Assembly: GCA_030039575.1 (NCBI GenBank)
Contig: JASHVH010000483.1
Span: 1 to 13,099, forward strand
Reading direction: 5' to 3'
Source of the DNA: Acidimicrobiales bacterium
GTDB lineage: Bacteria > Actinomycetota > Acidimicrobiia > Acidimicrobiales > Palsa-688
Length of the DNA stretch: 13,099 bases
Position numbers and translations under genes: made by a program
Notes under the pieces: model-generated
Told to the model about the DNA's origin: nothing
What the model saw: only the letters and a program-made list of their open reading frames with translations
Database searches by the model: none
Part shown: positions 1-6,714 of the stretch, piece by piece
How the letters are laid out: each line of letters starts with the position of its first letter
Position numbering within the stretch: position 1 is the first letter of the stretch

Positions 1-99
1 CATCTTTACGAAGCGTCCGGCTTCGACCGGTGCCCCGACCGTGACTGGGCCCCGGTGTCCGAAGTGCCGCTCTTGGCCTACCGCTTAAGCCTCAACTGA
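1..99 (+). CDS. GNAT family N-acetyltransferase, C-terminal fragment
   Basis: Only the last 32 codons are inside the window; the gene starts upstream. Frame 1 reads without a stop to TGA at 97-99. The peptide contains LYEASGFDRCPDRDW followed by LLAYRLSL. This matches the closing beta-alpha-beta part of GNAT acetyltransferases, where a 'LYE..GF' helix-strand precedes a final strand ending in a YRL-type motif. Such enzymes transfer an acetyl group from acetyl-CoA to an amine; the substrate cannot be told from this piece. The acetyl-CoA binding motif lies outside the window. The last codons overlap a 15-bp tandem repeat. The next gene is convergent, on the minus strand. The family call rests on a short stretch and is moderately sure. 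Confidence 0.6.
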   Translation, partial: HLYEASGFDRCPDRDWAPVSEVPLLAYRLSLN

Positions 100-129
100 T
101 TAAGTCTCAACTGATTAAGTCTCAACTGA
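85..129. repeat. Three tandem copies of a 15-bp unit across a stop codon
   Basis: The unit TTAAGTCTCAACTGA occurs at 85-99 (one difference: C for T at the sixth base), 100-114 and 115-129. The first copy holds the last codons and the TGA stop of the acetyltransferase. Because the period is a multiple of three, the TGA recurs in frame at 112-114 and 127-129, so read-through would add only LSLN or LSLNLSLN. It looks like local slippage duplication of a gene end. Confidence 0.9.
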
Positions 130-146
130 CCCAAGACCGCTGGCGC

Positions 147-181
147 AAGACCGAGCGTTGGCTTGGCGCGGCCGGTCTTTT
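147..181. terminator. Possible bidirectional terminator hairpin between convergent genes
   Basis: AAGACCG at 147-153 pairs with CGGTCTT at 173-179, leaving a 19-nt GC-rich loop, and is followed by a short TT on the plus strand. It lies between the acetyltransferase stop and the methyltransferase stop at 180-182, where a shared terminator is expected. The stem is only 7 bp and the loop is long, so support is moderate. A further AAGACCG copy at 133-139 could be an alternative left arm. Confidence 0.45.
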
Positions 182-794
182 AGCCTCGCCGGACGGCGAC
201 TATGGTTGACATCCCCGGGCACAACACGACCTCGGTGGCCAGCAGGTCGGGGTGCATCAACCAGTGCAGGCGAGCCAGGTCGACCTCTCCGTCGTGGGCC
301 GGCGGCCATGTGGTCAAGGGCGTGAAATCGTCTATGACCAGGGCCCCGAAAGGCTTGAGCGCCAGTGTTGGCTCGACCGCCGTGCCGACCGAGCCTTTGC
401 CGCTCCCGCCGCCGTCCAGGACCAGCAGGTCGAACGGCCCGTACGCGAGCAAGGCGGTCCAGTCATCGTGGATGACAGTCAGGCTCGGTTGGTCCGCGAA
501 CAGCTCCTGAACGGCGGCAGCCCGGTCCCGGTCACATTCGACCGAATAGAGCTGCGAACCGGGAGCGGCACCGCTCAGCATCCACGCCAGGCCGACGCCG
601 CAACCGGCCCCCGTCTCGCCGATGACCCCGCCCGGTCTACCGCCCGCCAGCAGTTGGAGAAGACGGCCCTGTTCTGGCCGGCAGGAAAAATCAAAGGACA
701 ACCTTTGGGCCAGCTCGACGGCCCGGCTCACCAGCGGCGGCAGGTCTTCGGTCTGGTGGTGCAGGCTGGTCCCTCCAGGGGTCATGCTTCCCAC
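180..794 (-). CDS. Class I SAM-dependent methyltransferase (O-methyltransferase-like)
   Basis: This 204-residue protein has the Rossmann methyltransferase layout. The SAM-binding motif I is GETGAGCGVG (residues 59-68). An acidic residue closes strand 2 (E86 in YSVECD). A strand-4 motif DLLVLDGG lies at 122-129, and LVIDDFTP at 152-159 resembles the post-strand-5 motif of small catechol-type O-methyltransferases. It should transfer a methyl group from SAM to a small molecule or other acceptor in the cytoplasm; the substrate is not evident. The start is uncertain: a GTG at 794 (used here) or an in-frame ATG three codons later (785), neither with a clear ribosome binding site. It is divergent from the aldo/keto reductase (109-bp gap) and convergent with the acetyltransferase, so it is probably a single-gene unit. 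The superfamily is secure; the exact subfamily is not. Confidence 0.85.
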   Translation of the reverse strand: MGSMTPGGTSLHHQTEDLPPLVSRAVELAQRLSFDFSCRPEQGRLLQLLAGGRPGGVIGETGAGCGVGLAWMLSGAAPGSQLYSVECDRDRAAAVQELFADQPSLTVIHDDWTALLAYGPFDLLVLDGGGSGKGSVGTAVEPTLALKPFGALVIDDFTPLTTWPPAHDGEVDLARLHWLMHPDLLATEVVLCPGMSTIVAVRRG

Positions 795-891
795 GGTGCC
801 AGCGCAGCTGGTCCCGCCGCAAAGACTGCGCCTGAACCGAGCCTGTCCGGGGTACGGTGCCCGGTGTCAGTTCTCCATCGCTCTATCTTCC

Positions 892-897
892 GGGAGG
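892..897 (+). promoter_or_regulatory. Ribosome binding site that sets the aldo/keto reductase start
   Basis: GGGAGG lies 6 nt before the ATG at 904. It decides against upstream in-frame starts, which would add nearly 100 residues unlike the family. Confidence 0.8.
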
Positions 898-903
898 TCA
901 GGC

Positions 904-1761
904 ATGACCGCTGCAACCACCGCTAAAGCGGCCGGGACCATCGACATCGGCGGCGACCTAACGGTCAACCGCTTAGGTTTCGGCGCCATGCGTATCACCG
1001 GCGCCGGGGTCTGGGGAGACCCGCCCGACCGCGAAGAGGCCAAGCGTGTGCTGCGCCGCGCTGTCGAACTGGGGGTCACGTTCATCGACACCGCCGACTC
1101 CTACGGGCCCGACGTGAGCGAGGAGCTCATCGCTGAGGCCCTCCATCCGTACCCGGCCGGCCTGGTCATCGCCACCAAGGGTGGCCTCACCCGGGCTGGC
1201 CCGGGGCAGTGGGGCCGAGACGGTCGCCCCGAGTACCTGCGAGCCGCCTGCGAAGGGAGCCTGCGCCGCTTGCGGCTGCGCCAGATCCCCCTGTACCAGC
1301 TGCACCGCCCGGATCCCAGGGTCCCTTACGAAGAGTCGGTGGGGGCGCTGGTCCAGTTAAAAAACGAGGGCAAGATCCGCCATATCGGGGTGTCCAACGT
1401 GACGGAGCACGAGTTGCGCCAGGCCATGGCCCTCACGCCTGTCGTATCGGTCCAGAACCGCTACAACGTTTCGGACCGGTCGTCCGAGAGCATGGTCGAC
1501 CTCTGCGAACAGGAAGACCTGGTGTTCCTGCCGTGGGCCCCCATAGAGGACGTGGGTTCTAACCCGGCCGTCGCCAGCGCTGCCACCCGCCATGGTGCAG
1601 AACCTCGCCAGATCGTGCTGGCCTGGCTCCTGGCCCGGTCACCCCAGATGCTGCCCATACCCGGCACGGGTAACGTGGCCCACCTCGACGCCAATGTGGC
1701 GGCGGCCGGCATCCAGCTCAGCCAGGAAGAGGTAGCGGCCATCACCGACAACGCTCGCTGA
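904..1761 (+). CDS. Aldo/keto reductase family oxidoreductase
   Basis: This 285-residue (beta/alpha)8-barrel NAD(P)H oxidoreductase interconverts carbonyls and alcohols on a small substrate. The AKR tetrad is visible: D62 and Y67 in FIDTADSYG, K92 in ATKGG, and H134 in YQLHRPD. The C-terminal half has KNEGKIRHIGVSN, a strand-6 motif typical of the family, then a QNRYN motif and a closing PIPGT nucleotide-binding loop. Length is close to the family norm. The reading frame is open upstream to 622, but the start at ATG 904 is preferred: GGGAGG at 892-897 lies 6 nt upstream, and homologous sequence begins only after residue 10. Residues 1-10 are alanine/threonine-rich and unlikely to matter. It is divergent from the methyltransferase, and a 259-bp gap follows. 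The physiological substrate cannot be inferred. Confidence 0.93.
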   Translation: MTAATTAKAAGTIDIGGDLTVNRLGFGAMRITGAGVWGDPPDREEAKRVLRRAVELGVTFIDTADSYGPDVSEELIAEALHPYPAGLVIATKGGLTRAGPGQWGRDGRPEYLRAACEGSLRRLRLRQIPLYQLHRPDPRVPYEESVGALVQLKNEGKIRHIGVSNVTEHELRQAMALTPVVSVQNRYNVSDRSSESMVDLCEQEDLVFLPWAPIEDVGSNPAVASAATRHGAEPRQIVLAWLLARSPQMLPIPGTGNVAHLDANVAAAGIQLSQEEVAAITDNAR

Positions 1762-2005
1762 CGGGCCCGGGCCACGGCCAGGGGCACGGCGCCGCCAACT
1801 CCCAGTTCCCGACGGCCTTGCGCCCTCGGCGTCGGACGCCAGTTCGTGGGTGCCCTGCCGCAACGACGGCGCTGGCTATAACCCGGTCAGGCTTGGGGTA
1901 GAAATTAGCCAACGCTCGGAGAGGTACCACCTCAGTTCGCAGCTTGGCGCGCCCGGACGGCGCCGGGCCTCTCCTGGCCTTGCCACCTACGAATAGTTCG
2001 TCCAC

Positions 2006-2012
2006 AAGGAGA
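2006..2012 (+). promoter_or_regulatory. Ribosome binding site of the secreted repeat protein
   Basis: AAGGAGA sits 8 nt before the ATG at 2021 and is close to the consensus anti-16S sequence. In the preceding 259-bp gap (1762-2020) the only promoter-like element I see is TATAAC at 1877-1882. It has no convincing -35 partner, so I do not call a promoter. Confidence 0.75.
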
Positions 2013-2020
2013 CCAACCGA

Positions 2021-4513
2021 ATGCAAGTGAGAAATCGCCTGGCCCCTCTGGCCAGCCTCATGCAAGGGCGCACCAAATTGGCCGCCGGCGCCGTCGTGCT
2101 AACTACGGCCGCCCTTGGCGGAGGGCTGATGGCTACCGCGTTGCCTGCCTACGCCGACGTGACGACCAACGCTTACACGGTCGGCGCACCGTCAGGCGCC
2201 GTCAGTGCGGTAACCGCGTCGCCCAGCTCCGTGGGAGAGGGCGCGTCGACAAATTTCGCCGTCACTTTTGACCTCCCGGCCGCTCTTTCCGGGTCGAGCA
2301 GTGACTCCGTAACCGTTACCCCCTCCACCGCTTTGGCGTCGACCCCCACCAACATCGACATCGTCGGTGGCTCCTGCATCCAGGCGGGCACCACCGGCGT
2401 AGGCGGCGCCGGCAGCGCCGCCGCCACCGGTTTGACGATCGAACTCTCGAGCAAGTGCAGCCTGAGTGCCGGCCAAAAAGTGGAAGTGGACTTTACCGCC
2501 GACGCTCCTTCGGCCACGGGCACCATGCACTTCGACGTGAGCACGTCTAAGAACGTCACCCCGGCGTCGTCCAGTTCAGTCACCATCACCACGGCGGGGA
2601 CACAACTTTCTGCTGCCTCGGTGGAGTTCGGTGCCAATACCACGTACACGGTCACCGACGTACCTGTGGCCAGCGTGAGCGCGAACCAGACCAGCTTGAA
2701 ACTCACGGTCAATGTCACCACCGGCACTGAGCCCATCAGCCTGTACAGCGGCGCGGCGGGCTACACAGTCACGTACACGCCGTCTGGAGGCACTGCTGCC
2801 GCGGATGCGGTAACCAACGTCACCCTCAGCTCCGGCCAGGTCGCCATCTTGACATTGGCAACCGCAGTGGCCAACGGCGGCGTCCTCAACATCACAGCCA
2901 AAGGCACCAACCCGGCCGCCAACGGTGCTAGCCAGGCCAACGACATCACTGTGCAACCCGGCGACGGGACGCCGGAGACCTCCAACAGCATTACGTTCGG
3001 CCAGTCCGTTACCGGGGTCGGCATTTCTCTTTCGAGCCTGGTGGCCGGCGCGTCGTCGAATTACTTCGTCAGCTTCAAGGCCTCGGACGCCATCCCCGTC
3101 GGCGGGGACATCCTCTTGAGCGAGGCCGCTGGTATGACCGGCTTCGGCACGGTGACCGGGATCGAGGTGACCGACACCACGCGGGGCTGGCACATCGTGG
3201 CCACGGGCGCGGTATTGGCGAGCGGTTCAGCCAAGATCCCGTTGTCGACCGCCGTCGATGCCGGCGACGCCCTGACGGTCTTCGTCGTCGGTGTTACCAA
3301 CCCTCCCGCGGGGACGGTCGATGACTTCGCTGTCGCCACTACCGCCGACTCCGTGCCGGTGGACGCCCCGCCCTACACGATCGGCGCCAGTGCCGGGGTG
3401 AGCGTGAGCGTCAGCCCCAGTTCAGCCGGTGCGCTGGCCACGTACGTCATCTCCAACCTTTACGCCAGTGCCGCAATGACCGCGGGCTCGAGCACGATCG
3501 CCCTCGACGCCCCGAGCGGGACGGCCTTCCCGAACAACCCGGCGGAATATTCCGTCCAGGACGCCACCACTCCGTCCGGTTCCGGCACGGTCAGCGCCGC
3601 CCTCAGCGGGGGCAGCACCAACGACGTGACGATCAAAGTGCCTGGCAATGTCAGCATTGGCGACCGGCTCACCATAACCATTGCGGACGTCATCAACCCG
3701 AGCGCCGCTTCGAGCACGTACACGATCGGCTTGACCGGCAGCGTCACCGGGCCGTCGACAGCCGCGGCACCGTTCCCTCACGCTCACGACACCTACCCCA
3801 ACGGGGCCATAATCGACTTTTCCGGTAAGGACTACGTCCTCGCCGGTGGGCACGCCTTCGAGGTGACCTCGTCCAAGGTCATGGCCGCTCTCCAGAAAGT
3901 CGACCATGCCTCAGTGGTGGCAGCCTCGGCCGGGGCGCAGCCCCCGAGCGGGACGCCACGGCGGGGTACCCTCCTGTCGACCCGGCCTGTGAACGGGGCC
4001 GCCACGGTCTACGTGGTCGGCACCGACGGCGAACTGCACGGGTTTGTCAGCCCGAAGCAGTTCAAGGACGACGGTTACGACGCCGCTCTGGTCGTTACCG
4101 TGCCGAACTTCTCGGGATTGAAGGTAGGGCGGAGCGTGGGCGCCCTGGGGACTGCCGGTAATGCGTTCGGCACCAGTTCCGACGGCGCCATTATCAACTC
4201 CTCAGGGACGTATTTCGTGTTCGCTGCGGGCCGGGCCTTCCTCGTCCCGACCTCGGCAGAACTGTCGAGCTTGCGCAAGGCCGACAAAGCTCAAGTGCTT
4301 TCAGGCCATGTGGCTTCGGCCCAAGAAAACGCCGGCGTCGCCAGCGGCATAGAACTGAGCGCGCCAGGACGGGTGTACGTCACCTATCAGGGCGACCTCT
4401 ACCCGTTCAAGTCGATATCCCAGCTCCGGACGGACGGTTACGGTGGCACGGCAGCCGTGCCGGTCCCGGGTACGGCGGGCCTGACAGTTGTGGCCACCTA
4501 CTCGGGCTCGTGA
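2021..4513 (+). CDS. Secreted multi-domain repeat protein, probable cell-surface or matrix protein
   Basis: This 830-residue protein is exported. It has a basic N-region (1-20), a hydrophobic core (21-41) and a Sec-type cleavage site after AYA (43-45). The mature N-terminal part, about 46-580, is Thr/Ser/Ala/Val-rich and contains about four diverged beta-sandwich-like repeats (roughly 50-180, 190-313, 323-445, 451-575). Signatures recur, such as SPSSxGxxA near repeat starts and GDxLTxxxxxVxNPxA near repeat ends (compare 415-430 and 547-562). The C-terminal part (593-830) is an A-B-A-B duplication: A is DGAII-type followed by an AGxAF motif (593-635, 719-764), and B has a VYVxxxGEL-type strand followed by a DGY motif (641-707, 774-823). 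C119 and C146 could form a disulfide. There is no LPXTG motif and no C-terminal membrane helix, so it is either released or held non-covalently. I do not recognise a named family. The start is fixed by a good ribosome binding site. It is followed 24 bp later by a peptidoglycan-peptidase gene. Confidence 0.85.
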   Translation: MQVRNRLAPLASLMQGRTKLAAGAVVLTTAALGGGLMATALPAYADVTTNAYTVGAPSGAVSAVTASPSSVGEGASTNFAVTFDLPAALSGSSSDSVTVTPSTALASTPTNIDIVGGSCIQAGTTGVGGAGSAAATGLTIELSSKCSLSAGQKVEVDFTADAPSATGTMHFDVSTSKNVTPASSSSVTITTAGTQLSAASVEFGANTTYTVTDVPVASVSANQTSLKLTVNVTTGTEPISLYSGAAGYTVTYTPSGGTAAADAVTNVTLSSGQVAILTLATAVANGGVLNITAKGTNPAANGASQANDITVQPGDGTPETSNSITFGQSVTGVGISLSSLVAGASSNYFVSFKASDAIPVGGDILLSEAAGMTGFGTVTGIEVTDTTRGWHIVATGAVLASGSAKIPLSTAVDAGDALTVFVVGVTNPPAGTVDDFAVATTADSVPVDAPPYTIGASAGVSVSVSPSSAGALATYVISNLYASAAMTAGSSTIALDAPSGTAFPNNPAEYSVQDATTPSGSGTVSAALSGGSTNDVTIKVPGNVSIGDRLTITIADVINPSAASSTYTIGLTGSVTGPSTAAAPFPHAHDTYPNGAIIDFSGKDYVLAGGHAFEVTSSKVMAALQKVDHASVVAASAGAQPPSGTPRRGTLLSTRPVNGAATVYVVGTDGELHGFVSPKQFKDDGYDAALVVTVPNFSGLKVGRSVGALGTAGNAFGTSSDGAIINSSGTYFVFAAGRAFLVPTSAELSSLRKADKAQVLSGHVASAQENAGVASGIELSAPGRVYVTYQGDLYPFKSISQLRTDGYGGTAAVPVPGTAGLTVVATYSGS

Positions 4514-4537
4514 CCGGTACTCCACTACGGTGGCCCA

Positions 4538-5284
4538 GTGCGCTGGCTTCGTTTTGTACTGGTAGTTGGCTTGTGTGCGGGAGCTGATTGGCTCCCGCAG
4601 GCCGCCGCTGCGTCAACCGGCGGGGCCGGGGCGATAGCCCCGGCCCCAGCTGCGCCGGCTGGTCAGTTCCGAGCCGTTCCTCGCCCAGAGGCGCTCGGGC
4701 CGGAACTGGCGGCGCCGCCGTTCGCGTCCTCAGTCAGCCCGGTGACTGCTGCCGATGTGCCTTACACGTGGCGGCCCGGGTGCCCTGTGAGCCCGGCCTC
4801 ACTGCGGATGTTGCACCTCCGTTATTGGGGCTTTGACGGGAAAGCTCACATCGGCAGGATGGTGGTCAATGAATCAGTGGTGCCCGACGTGCTCACCGTT
4901 TTCCGGGCCCTTTACGTTAAGCGTTTCCCGATCAAGGAAATGGTGCCGGAGGACGCTTACCACGGCAACGACAACGTCGCCGCGGCCGCGGACGACACCT
5001 CCGGGTTCAACTGCCGGTACGCCGTCGCGGCCGGGCCACCCCGGTGGTCTGTACATGCCTATGGAGAGGCCATCGACGTCAACGACGTGCAGAACCCCTA
5101 CGTCGACGGCAACACCATAATCCCTCCGGCGGGAGCGGCTTATCTGAACCGGGACGACGTCCGCCCCGGCATGGCCGTGCCGGGCGGCGAGCTCGTAGAA
5201 GCGTTTGCATCAGTGGGCTGGTACTGGGGCGGCCGTTGGGTAGCTACGCCTGATTATCAACATTTCTCGCTCACGGGCGGTTGA
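4538..5284 (+). CDS. Exported M15 family (VanY/D-Ala-D-Ala carboxypeptidase-like) peptidase
   Basis: This 248-residue protein has a hydrophobic N-terminus (MRWLRFVLVVGLCAG) and an alanine-rich stretch near 22-26 fitting a Sec cleavage site, then a Pro/Ala-rich linker to about 75. The catalytic domain follows. The M15 zinc motif SVHAYGEAID supplies H173 and D180. A conserved Arg lies in the preceding FNCR (R160). The C-terminal WYWGGRW...DYQHF supplies the third zinc ligand, H242. This arrangement is typical of M15 enzymes that cut D-Ala-D-Ala or L-Ala-D-Glu bonds in peptidoglycan stems, so it is expected to act in the wall outside the membrane. The GTG start at 4538 lacks a clear ribosome binding site. 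Its position 24 bp after the upstream stop suggests co-transcription and perhaps translational coupling. The fold and metal site are clear; the exact bond cleaved is not. Confidence 0.88.
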   Translation: MRWLRFVLVVGLCAGADWLPQAAAASTGGAGAIAPAPAAPAGQFRAVPRPEALGPELAAPPFASSVSPVTAADVPYTWRPGCPVSPASLRMLHLRYWGFDGKAHIGRMVVNESVVPDVLTVFRALYVKRFPIKEMVPEDAYHGNDNVAAAADDTSGFNCRYAVAAGPPRWSVHAYGEAIDVNDVQNPYVDGNTIIPPAGAAYLNRDDVRPGMAVPGGELVEAFASVGWYWGGRWVATPDYQHFSLTGG

Positions 5285-5315
5285 GGCAAAAGCCACTTCT
5301 GGAGAGGGCTCGTGC

Positions 5316-5329
5316 GGCCGGCGACGGCC
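5316..5329. terminator. Possible shared terminator hairpin with GNRA-type tetraloop
   Basis: GGCCG (5316-5320), loop GCGA, CGGCC (5325-5329) form a perfect 5-bp stem capped by a GNRA tetraloop. It lies in the 56-bp gap between two convergent gene ends. It has no T-tract, but such short GC hairpins are common at actinobacterial gene ends. A CCCCTTGGGG palindrome at 5328-5337 adjoins it. Confidence 0.4.
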
Positions 5330-5340
5330 CCTTGGGGTTC

Positions 5341-6714
5341 CTAGACGAGACCGCTCCCGAAATAATCGGAGCGGCCTTCCAGGCCCGGCGGGCAGAAGAA
5401 GTAGCCGCCGCCCACCGGGCTTATGTAATCGACGAGGGGCTCACCGATCAACCGGGTCTGCACCGTCACGAACTGACGCTGGATGTCCTGTTGGTAGCAG
5501 GTGAAAATGAGGCCCTGGTTGAGGTTGCCGTTGACATCGACCCCGAGGTCGAAGTTGTAGCCGCGCCGAAGGATACGGCTGTCCGCCGTGGCGGGAGTGC
5601 GCGGGTTGGCCAGGCGGATGTGGGCGGTCAACGGGATGATGTTGCCTGCCGGGTCGGTGGCGTAATCGGGGGCGGCAAACTCGCTGTTGGCGTCCAGCGG
5701 CGCCCCGGTGGCACGGCGGCGGCCGATCATGTTCTCCTGCTCGTACAACGAAACGCGGTCCCAGAACTCGACCAGCATCCGGATAATGCGCACCACCTGG
5801 TAGGTACCGCCGGTGGTCCAGGCCGGCTCCGGGGAGCCTGGCTGCACCCACACGAGCTGGCGCATTTGGGCCGCATCGGAAGTGTCCGGGTTGGCGATGC
5901 CGTCTTTGAACCCGAGCAGGTTCCTCGGGGTCCCTGAGGGGCGGGGCGGGCTTTTGAAGCCGTCCACCCGCCACCGCGGCTGCATCGCGCCTCTGGTGTG
6001 CTTGGTGATGTCCCTCAGAGCATGGAGCACCGTGTCGGCGTCCTCGGCCCCGATCTGGACGCTGAGGTCGCCCTGGGTTTGGGCCGGGTCGAGGTTGTCG
6101 TTCGGGAAGCTCTGCATCGTGTACAGCCGGGCCGGCTGGGCCGGCTTCAAGCCGAAGCGGTCGTCGAAAAGGCTGGCGCCCATCCCGAGGATGAAAGAGG
6201 CGTTGCGCGCCGGTAGCACCGGCCCCAGGATGCCGTTGTCGTCCGTCGGTGCGGCCGGGCCGTCGAACTGGGGCGTGCCCCCGGCGTAGAGGTAGCGCAT
6301 CCGGCTTGTTATCGTCCGCAAAAGATCCCGCAATTCTGCCCGCGATCCCGCTATTACATCGAAGGCCACCACCGTGGTCGCCCGGGTTGGTTCGCTCAGC
6401 ACCGCCAGCTGGTGGGGGCCTTCGAAAGACTGCAGCTGCGCCCGTTCGGCGGTGACCTTCGAGGCCCCGTCAAGGAATGACGGCCCGTCCGTCCCGCTGC
6501 CGGTGGAGGCCGCTGCAGCCCGAGAGAGGCTGCCGAGGGCACCGCTGGTGGCGGCCACCGTGCCCGTCAGGGCACCCAGTTGCAGCAACCGCCGCCGCGA
6601 CATCGGCGCCGCCCCCTGGCTCCTGTCTGCGCTGGTGTCGTGACCGGGGGCCGGGTCGGCGGGCTGACCGCCGTCCCCCGAAGGGCGCCGCCGCTGGGCT
6701 TTGTCCTTGCTCAA
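5341..6714 (-). CDS. efeB: Tat-exported Dyp-type peroxidase, EfeB-like
   Basis: This 457-residue heme peroxidase of the DyP family is close to the EfeB subgroup, linked to oxidation of ferrous iron and proposed heme-iron release outside the membrane. The twin-arginine signal is MSRRRLLQLG (38-47), with an Ala-rich end near 66-69. The DyP signature GFKDG (268-272) gives the distal aspartate D271; H365 in TAHIRLANPR is the proximal heme ligand; and R383 lies 18 residues further in ILRRGYN, the expected family spacing. The C-terminal FFCPPG motif is also family-typical. The start at 6714 is a TTG that overlaps the upstream stop as TTGA, suggesting translational coupling. The alternative is the ATG at 6603 (M38), which puts the Tat motif at the N-terminus as is usual; the 37 extra residues are polar and low-complexity. 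Function is sure, start is not. Confidence 0.93.
   Translation of the reverse strand: MSKDKAQRRRPSGDGGQPADPAPGHDTSADRSQGAAPMSRRRLLQLGALTGTVAATSGALGSLSRAAAASTGSGTDGPSFLDGASKVTAERAQLQSFEGPHQLAVLSEPTRATTVVAFDVIAGSRAELRDLLRTITSRMRYLYAGGTPQFDGPAAPTDDNGILGPVLPARNASFILGMGASLFDDRFGLKPAQPARLYTMQSFPNDNLDPAQTQGDLSVQIGAEDADTVLHALRDITKHTRGAMQPRWRVDGFKSPPRPSGTPRNLLGFKDGIANPDTSDAAQMRQLVWVQPGSPEPAWTTGGTYQVVRIIRMLVEFWDRVSLYEQENMIGRRRATGAPLDANSEFAAPDYATDPAGNIIPLTAHIRLANPRTPATADSRILRRGYNFDLGVDVNGNLNQGLIFTCYQQDIQRQFVTVQTRLIGEPLVDYISPVGGGYFFCPPGLEGRSDYFGSGLV

Noticed and set aside
622..903. N-terminal extension of the aldo/keto reductase frame
   Set aside because: The extension overlaps the methyltransferase on the other strand, is not protein-like, and the GGGAGG before ATG 904 fixes a conventional start.
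5281..5937. A 218-codon plus-strand frame starting right after the M15 peptidase
   Set aside because: It lies opposite the conserved EfeB C-terminus and has no family features. The apparent 4-bp overlap with the peptidase stop is coincidental.
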